This document shows, piece after piece, positions 32,781-45,106 of a stretch of DNA of 64,000 nt. The notes under the pieces are model-generated. The model was not told the DNA's origin. It saw nothing but the letters and a program-made list of their open reading frames with translations, and did not search any database. The stretch is taken from positions 2,607,396 to 2,671,395 of the forward strand of contig NW_004454266.1 of assembly GCF_000283155.1 (NCBI RefSeq), written 5' to 3'. The position numbers and the translations under genes were made by a program. Within the stretch, counting starts at the first letter, position 1; each line of letters opens with the position of its first letter. This stretch comes from Ceratotherium simum simum. Lineage: Eukaryota; Chordata; Mammalia; Perissodactyla; Rhinocerotidae.

Positions 32781-33115
32781 TATTGTATTTGATTAAAGTC
32801 AAGAATGAAATGTTTGGCCACTGAGCTAAACCAAATTAAGTGACTTAGACTGATCTCAAACCTTGTCCTATGGGTTAGGGAGCCTGAGACAACTTTCTGT
32901 TTTCTGTGAAAAATACCAGCCCAGTGAACAGTTGTTTACCTCACTTAACTCATGGGGGAGGAAAATATAAAATAAAACCTCAGGAATCTATGTAGGAGGT
33001 TTTCCATGAAGAATGAACAGGCCATGTGAACAAACTGAATTAAGTTTCTCCATTTCCTAAGCTCTATCTATCTGCTTTTGCCTTGGACATGCTCTCTTCA
33101 TCCCCTCATTCTTTC

Positions 33116-33374
33116 TTTTTTTGTTGTTTTTTAATTATTTTTTATTTTTATTTTTTGTGAGGATGCTAACATCCATGCTAATCCTCCCCATTTTTTTCCC
33201 CCCCAAAGCCCCAGTAGATAGCTGTACGTCATAGTTGCACATCCTTCTAGTTGCTATATGTGGGACACGGCCTCAGCATGGCCGGACAAGCGGTGCGTTG
33301 GTGAGTGCCCAGGATCCGAATCCGGGCCACCAGTAGCAGAGTGCGCGTACTTATCCGCTAAGCCATGGGGCCGG
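33116..33374 (-). mobile_element. ERE-type SINE, long form
   Basis: The head is at the right end (CCATGGGGCCGGCCC), with a B-box remnant (GGATCCGAATCCGGGC on plus) and the long-form insert (plus: AGTAGATAGCTGTACGTCAT). A perfect 13-bp target duplication CCCTCATTCTTTC flanks it at 33,103-33,115 and 33,375-33,387, indicating a fairly recent insertion. Confidence 0.93.
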
Positions 33375-33396
33375 CCCTCATTCTTTCAATTTAAAC

Positions 33397-33803
33397 ATAG
33401 TGTATTCATCAGCTGGGGCTGCCATAACAAAATACCACAGACTAGGTGGCTTAAACAACAGAAGTTTATTTTCTTATAGTTCTGGAGTCTAGAAGTCAAA
33501 GATCAAGGTGCCATCAGAGTTGGTTTTAGGTGAGACCTCTCTTCTTGCCTTGTAGACAGCCACCTTATCTCTGTGGCCTCACAAGGCCTTTGCCCTGTGC
33601 GCATGAGGAAGGAGAGGGAGAGCACTAGCTCTGCTGTGCCCTCTTCTTATAAAGACACCAGTCTTATTGGATTAGGGGCCCACCTTTATGATCTCATTTA
33701 ACCTTAATTACCTGTTTAAAGTCTCTATCTCAAAATATAGTCACATGGCCAGTTAGGGCTTCAACATATGAATTTTGGGGGACACAATTCAGTCCATAAC
33801 AAG
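33397..33803 (-). mobile_element. MLT1-class LTR, minus strand
   Basis: Complement landmarks: 'GGGGCTGCCATAACAAAATA', 'GGTGGCTTAAACAACAGAAG', 'GATTAGGGGCCCACC', 'CAACATATGAATTTTGGGGG', 'CAGTCCATAACA'. Confidence 0.8.
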
Positions 33804-33961
33804 TAGGAGAGGGAGGATTGTATGCCTTAGTTCTGAGTAACAACTTAGTCATGACAGCATCTAACAACTTCTGAAGAGCAGCTTTTTGGATGTGAAGAGA
33901 GTGTTAAGATAAAAGTATTGTCAGACAGTTAAGGAAGGATTTGGTCTTTAAAGTACTTTTT

Positions 33962-34159
33962 TTTTTCCTTTTTTTTTTTTGCTGAGGAAGATTTGCCCTG
34001 AGCTAACATTTGTGCCAATCTTCCTCTGTTTTTCAGTATGTGGGCCACCAGCACAGCATGCTGCTAACAGAGTGGTATAGGTCTGCACCTGGGAACCGAA
34101 CCCTGGGCCACTGAAGCAGAGCACACTGAACTTAACTACTAGGCCACCGGGCCCGGCCC
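33962..34159 (-). mobile_element. ERE-type SINE, short form
   Basis: Head at the right end (CCACCGGGCCCGGCCC), one tail unit, poly-A (T on plus). Target duplication TTAAAGTACTTTTT (33,948-33,961) versus TTAAAGCACTTTTT (34,160-34,173), one mismatch. Confidence 0.9.
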
Positions 34160-34429
34160 TTAAAGCACTTTTTAAATTGCTTCTTTAGTTCTACCTTGTT
34201 CTGAGGAGTGACCTGCTCTGAGACAGTCTTCATGTGATGGAGATGAGTAGAAATTGTACTAGCATTTATAAGAAACAAAAGGAGGATCTTAGTTTGATTA
34301 GCACGTGCTTATGCCAGTTGAAAAAGAGGACATAAACCTTGTCCCCAAGGAGTTTTCAATATGGTTGAAAAAAACAAATAAGCACAAACCCCAAACACTA
34401 CAGACATAAGAAAACCAATGTTCACTCGT

Positions 34430-34640
34430 GACATTTGCAAAGCATTCACTTGGTGTTTGAACTCTGGAAATATGTAAAGCTTGGACAAATTACTTACCTT
34501 TTTTAAGCTTCAAGTTCCTCCACTATAAAATGAGGGGAATAAAAGTACCCACCTCAAGGAGTTGTTAGGAGCATTAAATGAGACAATTCATGTAAAGTGT
34601 CTAGGATGTATTAAGCTACTATTAACATCATTAACATTAT
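34430..34640 (+). mobile_element. MIR SINE
   Basis: 'GGACAAATTACTTACC', 'CACTATAAAATGAGGGGAAT', 'CACCTCAAGGAGTTGTTAGG' and 'TTCATGTAAAGTGTCTAGG' form the ordered MIR core and tail. Confidence 0.75.
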
Positions 34641-34649
34641 TAACACAAT

Positions 34650-35870
34650 ATTTTTTGGCTTTCTAAAAATTACTGGGGTAAATCCTGCTCTCCCTTGTTA
34701 TTAAGCTGGGATTAATGAGTGGAAGAACTGATGCAATCTATAATCATAACCAAAACTGTAAATAAAACACGAATACTGTTTCTCCAGGGAAATTGATTCT
34801 CCAGTGACAGCCCCACAGGATCACTGCCACACCAGGTGAGAACTGATTTTATCTACCTTTGAGTCAGACTTGGAATCAGGAGAGGCTAACCTCGGCCTCC
34901 AGAATTACATTCACCCAATCTGCCACATCAAGACCTTTGGTGACTCTTATTGAAGCCCTGGCCTGATTGCACCTGCCTCCCTCTCTCAGGACTTTTGGAA
35001 TCCAACCCTTTTGCAACCTTTTTCCTAACCAAGCTTCTATAACTAAAGACACTTGCTTAATACAAGTTCAAACGAGAAGAGGTATGTTCTGGTGATGTCT
35101 CTTTCTATTCACACCAGCCTAGAAGGCATTGGGCTTTGTTTGGTTTTATTGTGTTTTGAAACAGAAAATGAAGGTTCTGAGTTTTGGACAAGATCAGGCA
35201 GGGTAAGATGTCTCCATGAACTAAATGAATTCTCTTTATGTCAGACCAATGGCTGTCACTTGTTCACCTCTATCTCAGAATTATGTCCAAAAGATCCAGT
35301 TACCTAGGAGACAGGAGGGAATGAGAGAGCAGGTCAAGTCATTAAAAATCAATTCTCTAAAAGCCAATACTCTGAAGATAGATTTGAAGATCAAACAATG
35401 TAAACAATGACTAGTAAGCCAAAACATTGAGGATTTTGGGGGGGCAGTGGGATCTTGTTTTACTTTTATCCTCAGTCAATTTATATGCAAATGCATTAAC
35501 TTTCTGGCAGATGTAGTCTATTATCTTCTCTGTCTTTGGAAACATATTCTCTGGCCACTGCCTCTGCATCTGTTATCTGTCCTGGTCCCTACCTTTGGTG
35601 GTTAAACAGCTGCAACAAACCATCCTAGTCATGGATTCAGGAAATTGTATGATATTTTCTGAATGAGTAGTCAGTTAAATTGACCTAGAGGTGTCTGGGA
35701 GAAGCAAGAATTCATCCTTTGGTGAATGGACCCTCCAGGCCATGTGTTATAGGTCAAGCTTTAAATTTATCTTTTTTGAAAGGTGTTCTTTTTTGATTAA
35801 ATCATATTTTCCTGTCAATCCTCACATGTATGCCCCTTTCTGTTAATTGAATTTCTATTCTCTTTGCACC
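34650..35870. other. Intergenic, no gene recognised
   Basis: Small open frames at 35,053-35,410 lack any domain or conserved start context. No repeat identified with confidence. Confidence 0.45.
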
Positions 35871-35879
35871 TCGGATGAA

Positions 35880-36262
35880 AACTTGAACGTTTTTTTCAAC
35901 TCCTTCCTCTTTCTTACACCCATACCTTGCTCTTCATTTCCACTGCCGCTATCCTAGCTAATGTTCTCCGCCTCTCCCTTAGACTCTTGCAGTAGCCTTC
36001 CAGCTGACCTCCTAACTTCCAGTCTCTTCCTTAAGCCCTCATTATGTGGCCATAATAAATGTTCTGAAGTGTAGCTCCAATCATTTCACACCCCTTCTGA
36101 AAAAAATCTTCATTGGATCAGTCCCCTTAACCTAGTATTAAAGATTTTCTGTATCCTGGATCCAAGTTATTTTTACAACCTGGTTTTGCGCTGTACCACT
36201 TTATGCACCCTATACTGTGATAATTGATAATGTGTGATTTTCATCTTTTCAAACAATGCATA
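35880..36262 (-). mobile_element. L2 LINE fragment
   Basis: C/T-rich L2 complement: 'GCAGTAGCCTTCCAGCTGAC', 'CTTCATTGGATCAGTCCC', 'TTACAACCTGGTTTTGCG'. Confidence 0.6.
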
Positions 36263-36264
36263 TC

Positions 36265-37110
36265 CCTCTAATGCCCTTTACCATCATTTATAAATATTAA
36301 GATCCCTTCCATTCCTTCTTATTTAATTTTCATTTATATTAAAGACATATATGTTCAAAGTTAAAAAAAAAATACTATGAGCTTGCAATGAAAAACAGCA
36401 GTTCCCTTCCTCATCATTCCTCTCTCTCAATACCTGTTCTCCTGAGGTAACAAATTTTTAATAATTTCAGTGTTTTCTTCTATTTACTCATATTTCTTAG
36501 TAGCAAACTTTTATTCTATTTGGGTTTTTTAGTTTTAAATATTATTTATTTATTACTTACTATAAAAAATGAAAACTTTTAACTCATATAACAAAGAGAG
36601 AGTGAAAGCAAGAGCAAGTGAAAAAGAGAGAGATCTATGCCTCATCCTCCAAATACTCTTATTTCACACTTCTGGTTAGATCAGCATTGAGGGTTTACAC
36701 TTTCGTGATTGTGTAAACATTATTCACAGTGAAACCATGTAATGAAATATGGCTACCTAAAAATCTCCTCTCAGTTCTGTCGCTCTAGGTGTGACAAATG
36801 GTACCAATTTCTTTCTTTCTTTTCTTTTTTTTTTTTTTTTTGAGATGACTCCTAGTGTCTGTTCAATCCTTGTTGTTCTCTAGCAGGCTCCTGAGACCTC
36901 CCTTCACCATTGTTATGGAAGTTCCCTTCATCCTCTTGTGTGGGTTCCCTGTTTCCTGGATGTCTCTCTTTTTTTTTTTTTTTCCTTACTTTTTTGTTAG
37001 TTTGTTTACTTTTTTTGTTTTGTTTTGTTTTTAGTCTTTTACTCCCTTCTTTTGGTGGCACACACCTCCAGTAATTTCCTAAGAAATAAAATTTGGGGGA
37101 TTGTACATGC
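36265..37110. other. AT-rich intergenic with poly-T tracts
   Basis: T runs at about 36,823-36,841 and 36,968-36,982 and a (GTTTT)n stretch at 37,010-37,032 suggest tails of minus-strand retroelements. The 94-codon Lys-rich minus frame (36,852-37,136) is low-complexity. Confidence 0.45.
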
Positions 37111-37119
37111 CTTAAAATA

Positions 37120-37781
37120 TCATATTCTAACTTCACACTTGATTGGTTGTGGATAGAATTCTAGGATAGAAATCATTTCCTTCAGAATTTTAAATCATTA
37201 CTCGTTACCTTCTCACTTCCACCATTGCTGTTAGGAAGTCCAGTACCATTTCGATTTATTTTACTTTATACGCATATTTTTTTTCTCCTTCTGGAAGTCT
37301 TCGAGATCTTCTCATCCTGATTAACTGAAATTAATGAATAATGCAACCAGATGTGGATCTTTTTCCTTTCAATGTCTGGATATCTGGCTACTCATGTCCT
37401 TTATATATATAAATTCCTTTGATAACTTCCTCCCCTATATTTTCTTTATTCTTTCTTGCCATCAGATCTAATCAGATCTGAACTTTGATGAGGGAGGAGG
37501 AACACTTATTTTCTAATCCCCATTTTTATGGAATGAAAGAATTTCTATTATATTTTTCAGGCAGGAAATGTATGGGAAGCATGTTTCCAGTTTATCTCAA
37601 CTCTCCCATTCATAGTTTTAAGAAAGAAAAAAGAATTTATCAGATCGGTAAGTTCGACAAATGGAACAGAGCATGCTTGACTCAACCACTCTCACTCTCT
37701 AGTTGAGTCTAATCTATCTTCAGGATTCATCCTGCTCTGCTTCTCCACACCCTGAACTACAGGCACAGATTCATTATGTGA

Positions 37782-37824
<43 letters not shown>

Positions 37825-38330
37825 GGGGATGTGGCCGTCCAATTACGCCAATGACTGATGGGTAAGTCCTCTCAGGGATGGAGAAAAAGAAAGATGATTT
37901 GATTGCATGAGTAAAACCATGATCTCCAAACAGCTCTAACAACAATAATGCAAATATTTTTATCTCTGTCTCTCTGTCATCTATGTCGATTTTTCATTTT
38001 GTTCTAAATTCAGGAAGAGAAGACAGAGTGTTATTGATTAACTCCTCTAAAATCTGACAAGTCTCCTGGTCTGATCCTTTAATTTTTTTTTATCTATTTT
38101 ATTCCATTTTTATCTCTTTTTGTTCTACTTTCTAAGACTTTTCCACAACCTTTCAGCCCTTTTATTTAATCTTTTCTTTATGTCATATTCTCAATTTTCA
38201 ACTACTATTTCATGTTCTCAAAATATGCCCCCAAGTTTTTAGTGATCCTGTTCATGTCTCAAGGTTACAATATCTTCTTTATGTTACCTGAGGTCTTCTC
38301 CTTCCTGTGTTGTCTCTGTTATATTCGAGT
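37120..38330 (-). mobile_element. Probable L1M/HAL1 remnant
   Basis: 'GATTGGTTGTGGATAGAATT', 'CTTCAGAATTTTAAATCATT' and 'GGAAGTCTTCGAGATCTTC' resemble complement-strand L1 sequence. Divergent, with a TG microsatellite inside. Confidence 0.4.
37783..37822. repeat. (TG)n microsatellite
   Basis: About 20 uninterrupted TG dinucleotides. Confidence 0.95.
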
Positions 38331-38334
38331 TCTT

Positions 38335-39205
38335 TTTTTTTTTTAAATCATATACTTTTTTGTCTATTACAGTTAGAAGCTTTCCTTAGGAGTTTGGTTA
38401 TCCTGGCCCATTCATATTTAAAAATGAGACACCACAATGCTACTAGGTAGCTTCGTGTGACTGTATAGAGCTTAGTGATGGGTGGGTTTCACTATAAGGG
38501 TGATCAAGCATGGATGTAGCTTTTCACTTTTAAATCTTCATTTCAAAATGTAGGTCTTTTCTAGGACTGTTTCTCAAATGACAAATCTTCCAAATTCCTG
38601 TTTGGGCTGTAAAGGCATGGCTGCCAATGTTCTGATCATTGAGAGAGGTTGAGAGTCTCACAAATCAATAAACAGAATGCCATTTAATTGTTCATTTTCA
38701 TTCTGTTCCCTCACTGCTGTTCTCAGTTTTGCCTGGCATCCCAAGGTCTAGGAGGCCTTTAGTTCACCCCCACAGAGGAGTAAACCTACTGCCTTCTGCC
38801 AGGGCAGGAGAGGAGCAGTCACCTCGTAGCATTGAAGAACCTGGAGATCTGAGGATCTAACCGTTCTTAATACAGTCTCTGGGACAATCCCCTTGTTATC
38901 AATTCCATGCCACACCCACCAATTTCAGGGTATCTGGTTCCTCCACTGCCTATACCTCTTTGGGTTTCTCCTGTATGAATATACTTGCTTGTTGACTCCC
39001 TCCATTACTGTCTAAAGTTTCTGTTTTCTCAGGTCTTTTAAGACAATTACCACCCAACTATATGCTTTCTTGCTTCCAAAATATTGTTGACATTGTTTTT
39101 CTGCCATCATCCCCCTTCTCGTCCTAATTTCCTTTGTGAGTTTATACCCTTTTTAATTCTTTTACTGCCATGTTGGTAGGTAGAGACAAATGCATGTGTT
39201 GTATA
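38335..39205. other. Intergenic, possibly old L1 5' region
   Basis: 'GGTTATCCTGGCCCATTCAT' and following text could be complement L1 5' sequence. Nothing firm. Confidence 0.3.
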
Positions 39206-39209
39206 TGCT

Positions 39210-39560
39210 GTGTTTAACCTGAAATCCATATCTAATATTCAAGGTCTAGTTCAACAGCACTCACCTTCATGGCACCACTATCTCCTTGATTCCCATCTAC
39301 AAATAATTTCTTCCACCTCCAAATTCTCTTTGTCCTTTACTCATACATCTAGGATGGCACTTAGCACATTTCTAGTCACTCTTAGTTATTTATGCACATG
39401 TAGAGAGGTATTGGGGTATAGTCTTCTTGGAACAGAGGATAGGTCTGTTGGTTTTCCTGCTCTCAGTGCCTAATACAGTGCCCTCTGCTTGGGAGGCATC
39501 AAAGTAATGTTAATTTAATGAGTGAATAGATAAATGACTCAGTAAATGAATCGACCAATA
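39210..39560 (-). mobile_element. L2 LINE 3' end
   Basis: 'GGATGGCACTTAGCACATTT', 'CTCAGTGCCTAATACAGTGC' and repeated GAATGA-type tail units are the complement of the L2 3' end. Confidence 0.65.
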
Positions 39561-39564
39561 TATT

Positions 39565-40035
39565 CTCTGAATTTAAATATTAAGACTATATTCTATCTTT
39601 GGGAATTGTAGGTATGTTAATTTTCTTCAGTACACATTTCATCTTATGAAATATTTGTCTCCATAATTAATTTGTTGGGTCTTTAAAGGAAGGAGCCATG
39701 TATTTTATTTCTTTTATATCATTTTTTGCAGTTATTACCTTGTTCTTCAGATACAAAGTACTCAGTCATTAATTTTTTCCAGGTGGAGGTAGAGGAGACG
39801 TAAGGCAAATTTGGGTCTCCCATTTACAGGGTGATCTTGGGGGACACCCATGCCACCTGGAAATTGGGTTTGGAGACATTAGGCTACTCTTGGTGAGTAG
39901 ATGAAGCCTTATGGTTTAGAAAGAAAATGAAATGACCTATGAACTTCTATCCATTCTTCTCATTCTCATTTTCTTCTCTAAACAGACCACTGAAAGTTTT
40001 GCTTGTTTGTTTAGGCAGTCCACAATTATTGAGCT
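39565..40035. other. Intergenic, no feature seen
   Basis: No gene and no repeat recognised with confidence. Confidence 0.4.
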
Positions 40036-40039
40036 CTTA

Positions 40040-40450
40040 TTGCAATATATTTTTGCTTCTACTCAATCACATCCAGAACTCCTCTACTTCAGGATTTATG
40101 CTGTACCCTCTGACTGAAATGCTGTTTCCCCAAATTCCCCATGACACTTTCCTTCCCTCTATTCAGGTCTCTACTCAAAATGTCACTATATCAGTAAGGG
40201 CTTCTTTAATCTCCCTACATAAAATAACAAATCCCTTCAGCATGCCTTATCTCGCCTTATGCTGCATTATTTTTCTCTAGTACTTATCACCACATGATCT
40301 ATTATATAATTATTTACTTATGAGTCTAGTTTCTGTCTCCTTTAACTACAATGTGAGATCTATGAGGACACTATCTATTTTATTCAGGTGTATCTCCAGC
40401 ATCTAGAATGGTGACTAATACACAGTAGGTGCTCAAATACTTATTAAATT
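40040..40450 (-). mobile_element. L2 LINE 3' end
   Basis: 'CAGGTCTCTACTCAAAATGT', 'CAATGTGAGATCTATGAGGA' and 'ACACAGTAGGTGCTCAAATA' form a well-preserved L2 3' end in minus orientation. Confidence 0.75.
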
Positions 40451-40454
40451 TTCT

Positions 40455-41765
40455 AAAGTATGAATATTTCTTAATGTATTATCCAAAGGCCACTTGCATC
40501 ATTTGAAGTACTAGTTGAAAATGCCAATTCCTGGGTCGCACCAAAGGCTTACAGAATCAAAATCTATGAAAATGAGAAACATGAATATGTATTTTGCACT
40601 TTTTAACTGAACAGTTACATCACAAAGATGAAATGGCTTAAATAAGTGCATAAAGCCAAAACCCAGTAAGAGCAAAGTAACATAATGAAGGCTAGATGCA
40701 TGGGTTCATAGGTGACCAAGAAAAAGAAAAGAAAAGAATGAGCAGATTTGAGTAGAATTACTCTGGAGAGTTTCTTAGGTTTGACATAGTTGTCCAAAGT
40801 GGCATTAATAAAATAAGACATAAATATTGGCTCAGAGCTAGATAGAGAACCGACCAGCTGGTTAAGTGGTATAGAATTTCTACAGAAAAGCCTCCTCCAG
40901 CTCCAAGTACAAGGTAAGAGGCCTAGATCTAGAACAAGTAGAAACCTCTCTCAGTGTACTCATTTTGAGAATTCCTCATTCTAATTGTATTTGTAGGTCA
41001 AGTTCATTCATTTAATTATGAATTAGGTCTGTCTCTTGTTTTACATGACATAAGTGTGTGTCACTATTACCTATGTTTCATATAAAATATTCTCCTTCAT
41101 ATACTATAAAGGTAGAATTGGTAACAAAGTCAAGGTTTCTCGTACTTTGAGTTGCTTTTTAAGGAGCAAGGATACTGATCATCATCATCATGTGATGTCA
41201 CCCATTTAAAACAGTTGTCTTATAATAGGAGTGTAGTCTGTGATTGTGGATATGATCCTTTCCCTTTGAAGCCAGCTGAGCCACATGCAATGATGATCTT
41301 GTCCTTATGACCAGCCTGTTCTCATCAATTGATTTAGCTCAAATATTACATAACCCACATATGTCTTCAAGGTCCCTTTACCATATGCGAAGGGAATTCT
41401 GACTAATCAACATCATTTAGGTGGGTTATTTTAAAACCAGGTTTTAGTCAACCAACAGAGAAAACAATTAAAACCAGCCAGTAAATTGAAACAAGTCTCT
41501 CTCGTAAAGGTAACCATTATGACAAATTCATATCTAATTTCTTAGGTTGAACACTCAGAATTCATTACCACATACAGTCTCCAAATTTCTGCACCAAATT
41601 AGCAAAGACCTGTAATGTTTCTTATGCATGACCCATTTCCTCGTGTTTATTTTTTAACTGGCCCTGACAGAGCCTGGTGCAGTCTAACCCTGTTTACCCG
41701 ATGGAAAGAGAGAGCTGTGAGAACTGGCTTCCTTTTACCCTGCATTCCTCTCATTAAGGAGCTTT
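40455..41765. other. Intergenic, no gene recognised
   Basis: 40,470-40,560 ('GCATCATTTGAAGTACTAG') may be a hAT MITE trace. The remainder shows no family I can name. Confidence 0.35.
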
Positions 41766-41769
41766 TGTA

Positions 41770-42688
41770 ATTTTTTTAATGACATTATTTTTAAAAGTTT
41801 TACGTCACAGCGAAATTCAGCAAAAGAACAGAGATTTCTCACATACCCCTTGCCCCCACACATGCATAGCCTCCCTCATTATCAACATCCCTCAACAGAG
41901 TGGTACATTTGTTACAATCGGTGAACCCATGTCGACACATCATAATCACCCAAAGTCCGTGGTTTACATTATGCTTCACTCTTGGTGTTGTACATTCTAC
42001 AGGTTTGAAAAAATGTGTAATGACATGTATACCCCATTATACTATCATACAGAGTAGTTTCACTGCCTTAAAAATTCTCTGTGCTCCACCTATTCATCCC
42101 TCCTTCCCCCTTAACCCCTGGCAAGCACTGATCTTTTTACTGTCTTCATAGTTTTACATTTTTCAGAATGTCATATAGTTGGAATCATACAGTATGTAGC
42201 CTTTTCAGATTGCGTTCTTTCAGTTAGTAACATGCATTTAAGGTTCTTCCTTGTCTTTTCATGGCTTTATAGCTCACTTCTTTTTAGCACTGAATAATAC
42301 TCCACGGTGTGGATGTATCACAGTTGATTTATCCATTCACCTACTGAAGGACATCTTGGTTGCTTCCAAGTTTGGGCAGTTATGAATAGAGCAGCTATAA
42401 ACATCTGTGTGCAGGTTTTTGTGTGAATGTAAGTTTTCAGCTGATCTGGGTAAACGACAAGAAGTGTGATTGCTGGATGGTACGGTAAGAGTATGCTTAG
42501 TTTTGTAGGAAAGTGCCAAACTGACTTCCAGAGTGGCTGTGCCATTTTGCATTCCACCAGCAATGAATGAAAGTTTCTGGTGCTCCACATCCTTGCCAGC
42601 ATTTGGTGTCATTGTTCTGGATTTTGGTCACTCTCATAGGTGTGTAGTGGTATCTCGTTGTTCTAATTTGCATTTCCCTGATGACATA
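41770..42688 (-). mobile_element. L1 3' UTR and ORF2 end (left part)
   Basis: Minus-strand L1: 'GTCATATAGTTGGAATCATA', 'GAATAATACTCCACGGTG', 'GTTGCTTCCAAGTTTGGGCA', 'CCAGAGTGGCTGTGCCATTT', 'CTAATTTGCATTTCCCTGAT'. The MLT1 LTR at 42,689 splits it. Confidence 0.75.
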
Positions 42689-43045
42689 TGTCTTAGTTCA
42701 TTTGGGCTGCTATGACAAAATGCCAGAGACTGGGTGGCTTATAATAACATTTATCTCACAGTTCTGGAGGCTGGGAAGTCCAAGACCATGGCACCGACAG
42801 ATTCAGTGTCTGGTAAGGTCCCACTTTTTGGTTAATAGATAGCACCTCCTAGCTGTAACCTCACCTGGTGGAAAGGACAAGGAATCTCTGTGGAGTCTCT
42901 TTTACAAGATCACCAATCCCATACATGAAGGCTCCACCTTCATGACCTAAGCAACTCCCAAAGGCCCCACCTCCAAATACCATTGCATTGGAAATTAGAT
43001 TTCAACATATGAATTTAAGGCGACACAAATATTTAGTCTATAGCA
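42689..43045 (-). mobile_element. MLT1-class solo LTR inside L1
   Basis: A 357-bp minus LTR with TG..CA ends. Target site ACATA (42,684-42,688) versus ACATT (43,046-43,050), one change. Landmarks (plus): 'GGGCTGCTATGACAAAATGC', 'GGCCCCACCTCCAAATACCA', 'CAACATATGAATTTAAGG'. Confidence 0.85.
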
Positions 43046-43290
43046 ACATTTGATGTAAAGCTTATTTTCATATGCTTATTTGCCATCTGTATATCTTCTT
43101 TGTTGAAGTGTCTGTTAAGGTCTTTGGACTGTTTTTAAATCTGATTACTTGTTTTCTTATTGATGAATTTTAAGAGTTCTTCGTATATTTTGAATAACAG
43201 TCCTTTTCAGATACATCTTTCGCAAATATTTTCTCCCAGCCTGTGGCTTATCTTTTCATTCTCTTGATAGGTAGCATTTTCAAGCAAGGT
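43046..43290 (-). mobile_element. L1 ORF2 end (right part)
   Basis: The L1 resumes after the LTR: 'TTGTTGAAGTGTCTGTTAAG', 'TCTTTGGACTGTTTTTAAAT', 'AAGAGTTCTTCGTATATTTT'. Confidence 0.72.
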
Positions 43291-43294
43291 GGCT

Positions 43295-44130
43295 TTATTA
43301 GACAAAAGAGGAAGTCTGCCTTGGCCAGAATGGGAGTGTGGGTGGTGGAGTACCATGAACACTCTGGATGTCCCATATATCCTCATTTCAATTCTTGGAG
43401 TCCCACTCTTTCTTCATTAGTGACCCAACTTACAAGAGATGTGCAGAAAATTTCAACCCACTTTCTGGTACCATGTTCTGTATTAGTCAGAGTCCTTGGT
43501 TGTAAACAAAGAAAACAATTCCGATAACTTAAGCAGAAAGAAAATACTGAAAGAGTGGTAGTTCATAGAATCAATGGGAATGGTGAAGAACCAACTTGGC
43601 AAACAAACAGAAATGAAGAGAAGAAGGACATAGCCAAGATCTCACTCCAAAAAGAGACTAGGTAGGACACATTCTCTGGTGCTGTCACATGGGATATTAA
43701 TCAGGAAGGTAGCTGCTCTGAATTTCCGTCAGTCTCTTTCCCTCTCCTCATTATTTTGCATCATTTTACCAAGACAAATCCTGGGTAGAAGCATCTGACT
43801 GACCAAACCTAGGTCACACACTGCCTTAGCTGCAAGGTAGCTATGAGAATACAGTGCCCACCTCCCACTTGTTTCTTTACTCATACAGAAGAGCCATAAC
43901 AACTCATGTCTACTAACCTATCACAAAGGGCTTTGATTTTTTTAAAAAAATATTTGAAGCCACTTTCGCTACTGAAAGGACTTTTCAAATTTTACTTTAT
44001 AATATTAATTAATGTTGTTATGATTTCTATTGAGGATTGCCCCTGCTCTCTCCCATAAAAGTGTGTTTTTTCTTAATATCTTCAAAACTTCTGCCAACTC
44101 AGGGTTTTTTTAAACACCCTTATCGTCCTT
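43295..44130. other. Upstream region of the olfactory receptor
   Basis: No gene seen in most of it. 'GTATTAGTCAGAGTCCTTGG' at about 43,480 suggests an old transposon. The last 30 bp are pyrimidine-rich and end TTGATTTTAG, a good candidate splice acceptor for the receptor's coding exon. Promoter and 5' exon were not located. Confidence 0.4.
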
Positions 44131-44161
44131 GATTTTAGCAGGTATCTCCCATCAAAATTCC

Positions 44162-45106
44162 ATGAAGCACATGAATGAAAGTTTTCCAGAGGATTTCATT
44201 CTCATGGGCTTTACCAAATATCCATGGCTGGATCTTCCCCTCTTCTTTGCCCTCCTGATGTCCTACCTGTTCACACTATTGGGAAACATTGCTATTGTTC
44301 TGGTCTCTCAACTAGATTCTCAACTCCAAAGTCCCATGTATTTCTTCCTCACCAGCCTCTCCTTTTTGGACCTCTGTTTCACCACTACGACTGTACCCCA
44401 AATGCTGTTCAACTTAGGGGGGCCCAACAAGAACATCACTTATATAGGTTGTGTGGCCCAGGCCTATGTATTTCACTGGCTAGGCTGTACTGAATGTGTT
44501 CTGCTTGGTGTCATGGCATTAGACCGTTATGTGGCTGTGTGTAAGCCTCTGAGGTACTCAGTAATCATGGACCACAAGCTCTGCCTGCAGCTCTCCAACA
44601 CAGCTTGGCTCATCGGTCTAGCCAATTCACTGTTGCAGTCCACACTCACAGTCCAGCTGCCCCTGTGTGGGAACCAGGTACTGGACCACTTCTTTTGTGA
44701 GCTGCCTGGTCTTATTAAGATGGCTTGTGTGGAAACCACAGTCAATGAGGTTACTTTAGCAGTGGTGGCCACCTTCCTGATAATGGGTCCCCTCTCCATG
44801 ATTCTTGTCTCTTACAGCTATATTGCCCAAGCTGTATTTCGAATCCCTTCTGCTGATGGGAGACTTAAGGCCTTCAACACTTGTTCATCACACTTAATGG
44901 TGGTATCTTTATTTTACGGCCCTGGCATCTACATCTATATGCAGCCCTCAGGGGATAGCCCTCAAGACCTTACCAAAGTTCTGACGCTGTTTTACTGTGT
45001 TATTACTCCTATGGCCAACCCATTCATCTACACTCTGAGGAACAAAGATGTTAAAGGAGCTTTGAGGAGACTCCTGAGGAGGGCTATTTCGTCCAAGAAA
45101 ATATGA
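44162..45106 (+). CDS. Olfactory receptor, class II, OR2-like
   Basis: A single-exon G-protein-coupled receptor of 314 residues counted from ATG 44,162; ATG 44,171 (residue 4) is an alternative start. The open frame runs 33 nt further upstream without an ATG. A splice acceptor TTTTAG ends near 44,139, so the 5' UTR is probably spliced as in most ORs. Visible hallmarks are N5-E-S glycosylation site, G41-N42 in TM1, PMYFFL (58-63) and L69-D70 in TM2, C97 with C179 for the conserved disulfide, MALDRYVAVCKPLRY around D121-R122-Y123, SYSYIAQAV before TM6, KAFNTCSSHL, and a PMANPFIYTLRNKDV end of TM7. The usual MAYDRY tyrosine is leucine here. From memory it is closest to OR2B/OR2W receptors of the MHC-linked cluster. 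It acts in sensory-neuron cilia, coupling odorant binding to G-olf; the ligand cannot be read from sequence. It is intact, with no stop or frameshift. Confidence 0.95.
   Translation: MKHMNESFPEDFILMGFTKYPWLDLPLFFALLMSYLFTLLGNIAIVLVSQLDSQLQSPMYFFLTSLSFLDLCFTTTTVPQMLFNLGGPNKNITYIGCVAQAYVFHWLGCTECVLLGVMALDRYVAVCKPLRYSVIMDHKLCLQLSNTAWLIGLANSLLQSTLTVQLPLCGNQVLDHFFCELPGLIKMACVETTVNEVTLAVVATFLIMGPLSMILVSYSYIAQAVFRIPSADGRLKAFNTCSSHLMVVSLFYGPGIYIYMQPSGDSPQDLTKVLTLFYCVITPMANPFIYTLRNKDVKGALRRLLRRAISSKKI

Noticed and set aside
44129..44161. Upstream extension of the olfactory receptor frame
   Set aside because: The frame opens at TTG, not ATG, and the stretch contains a likely splice acceptor. The first ATG is at 44,162.
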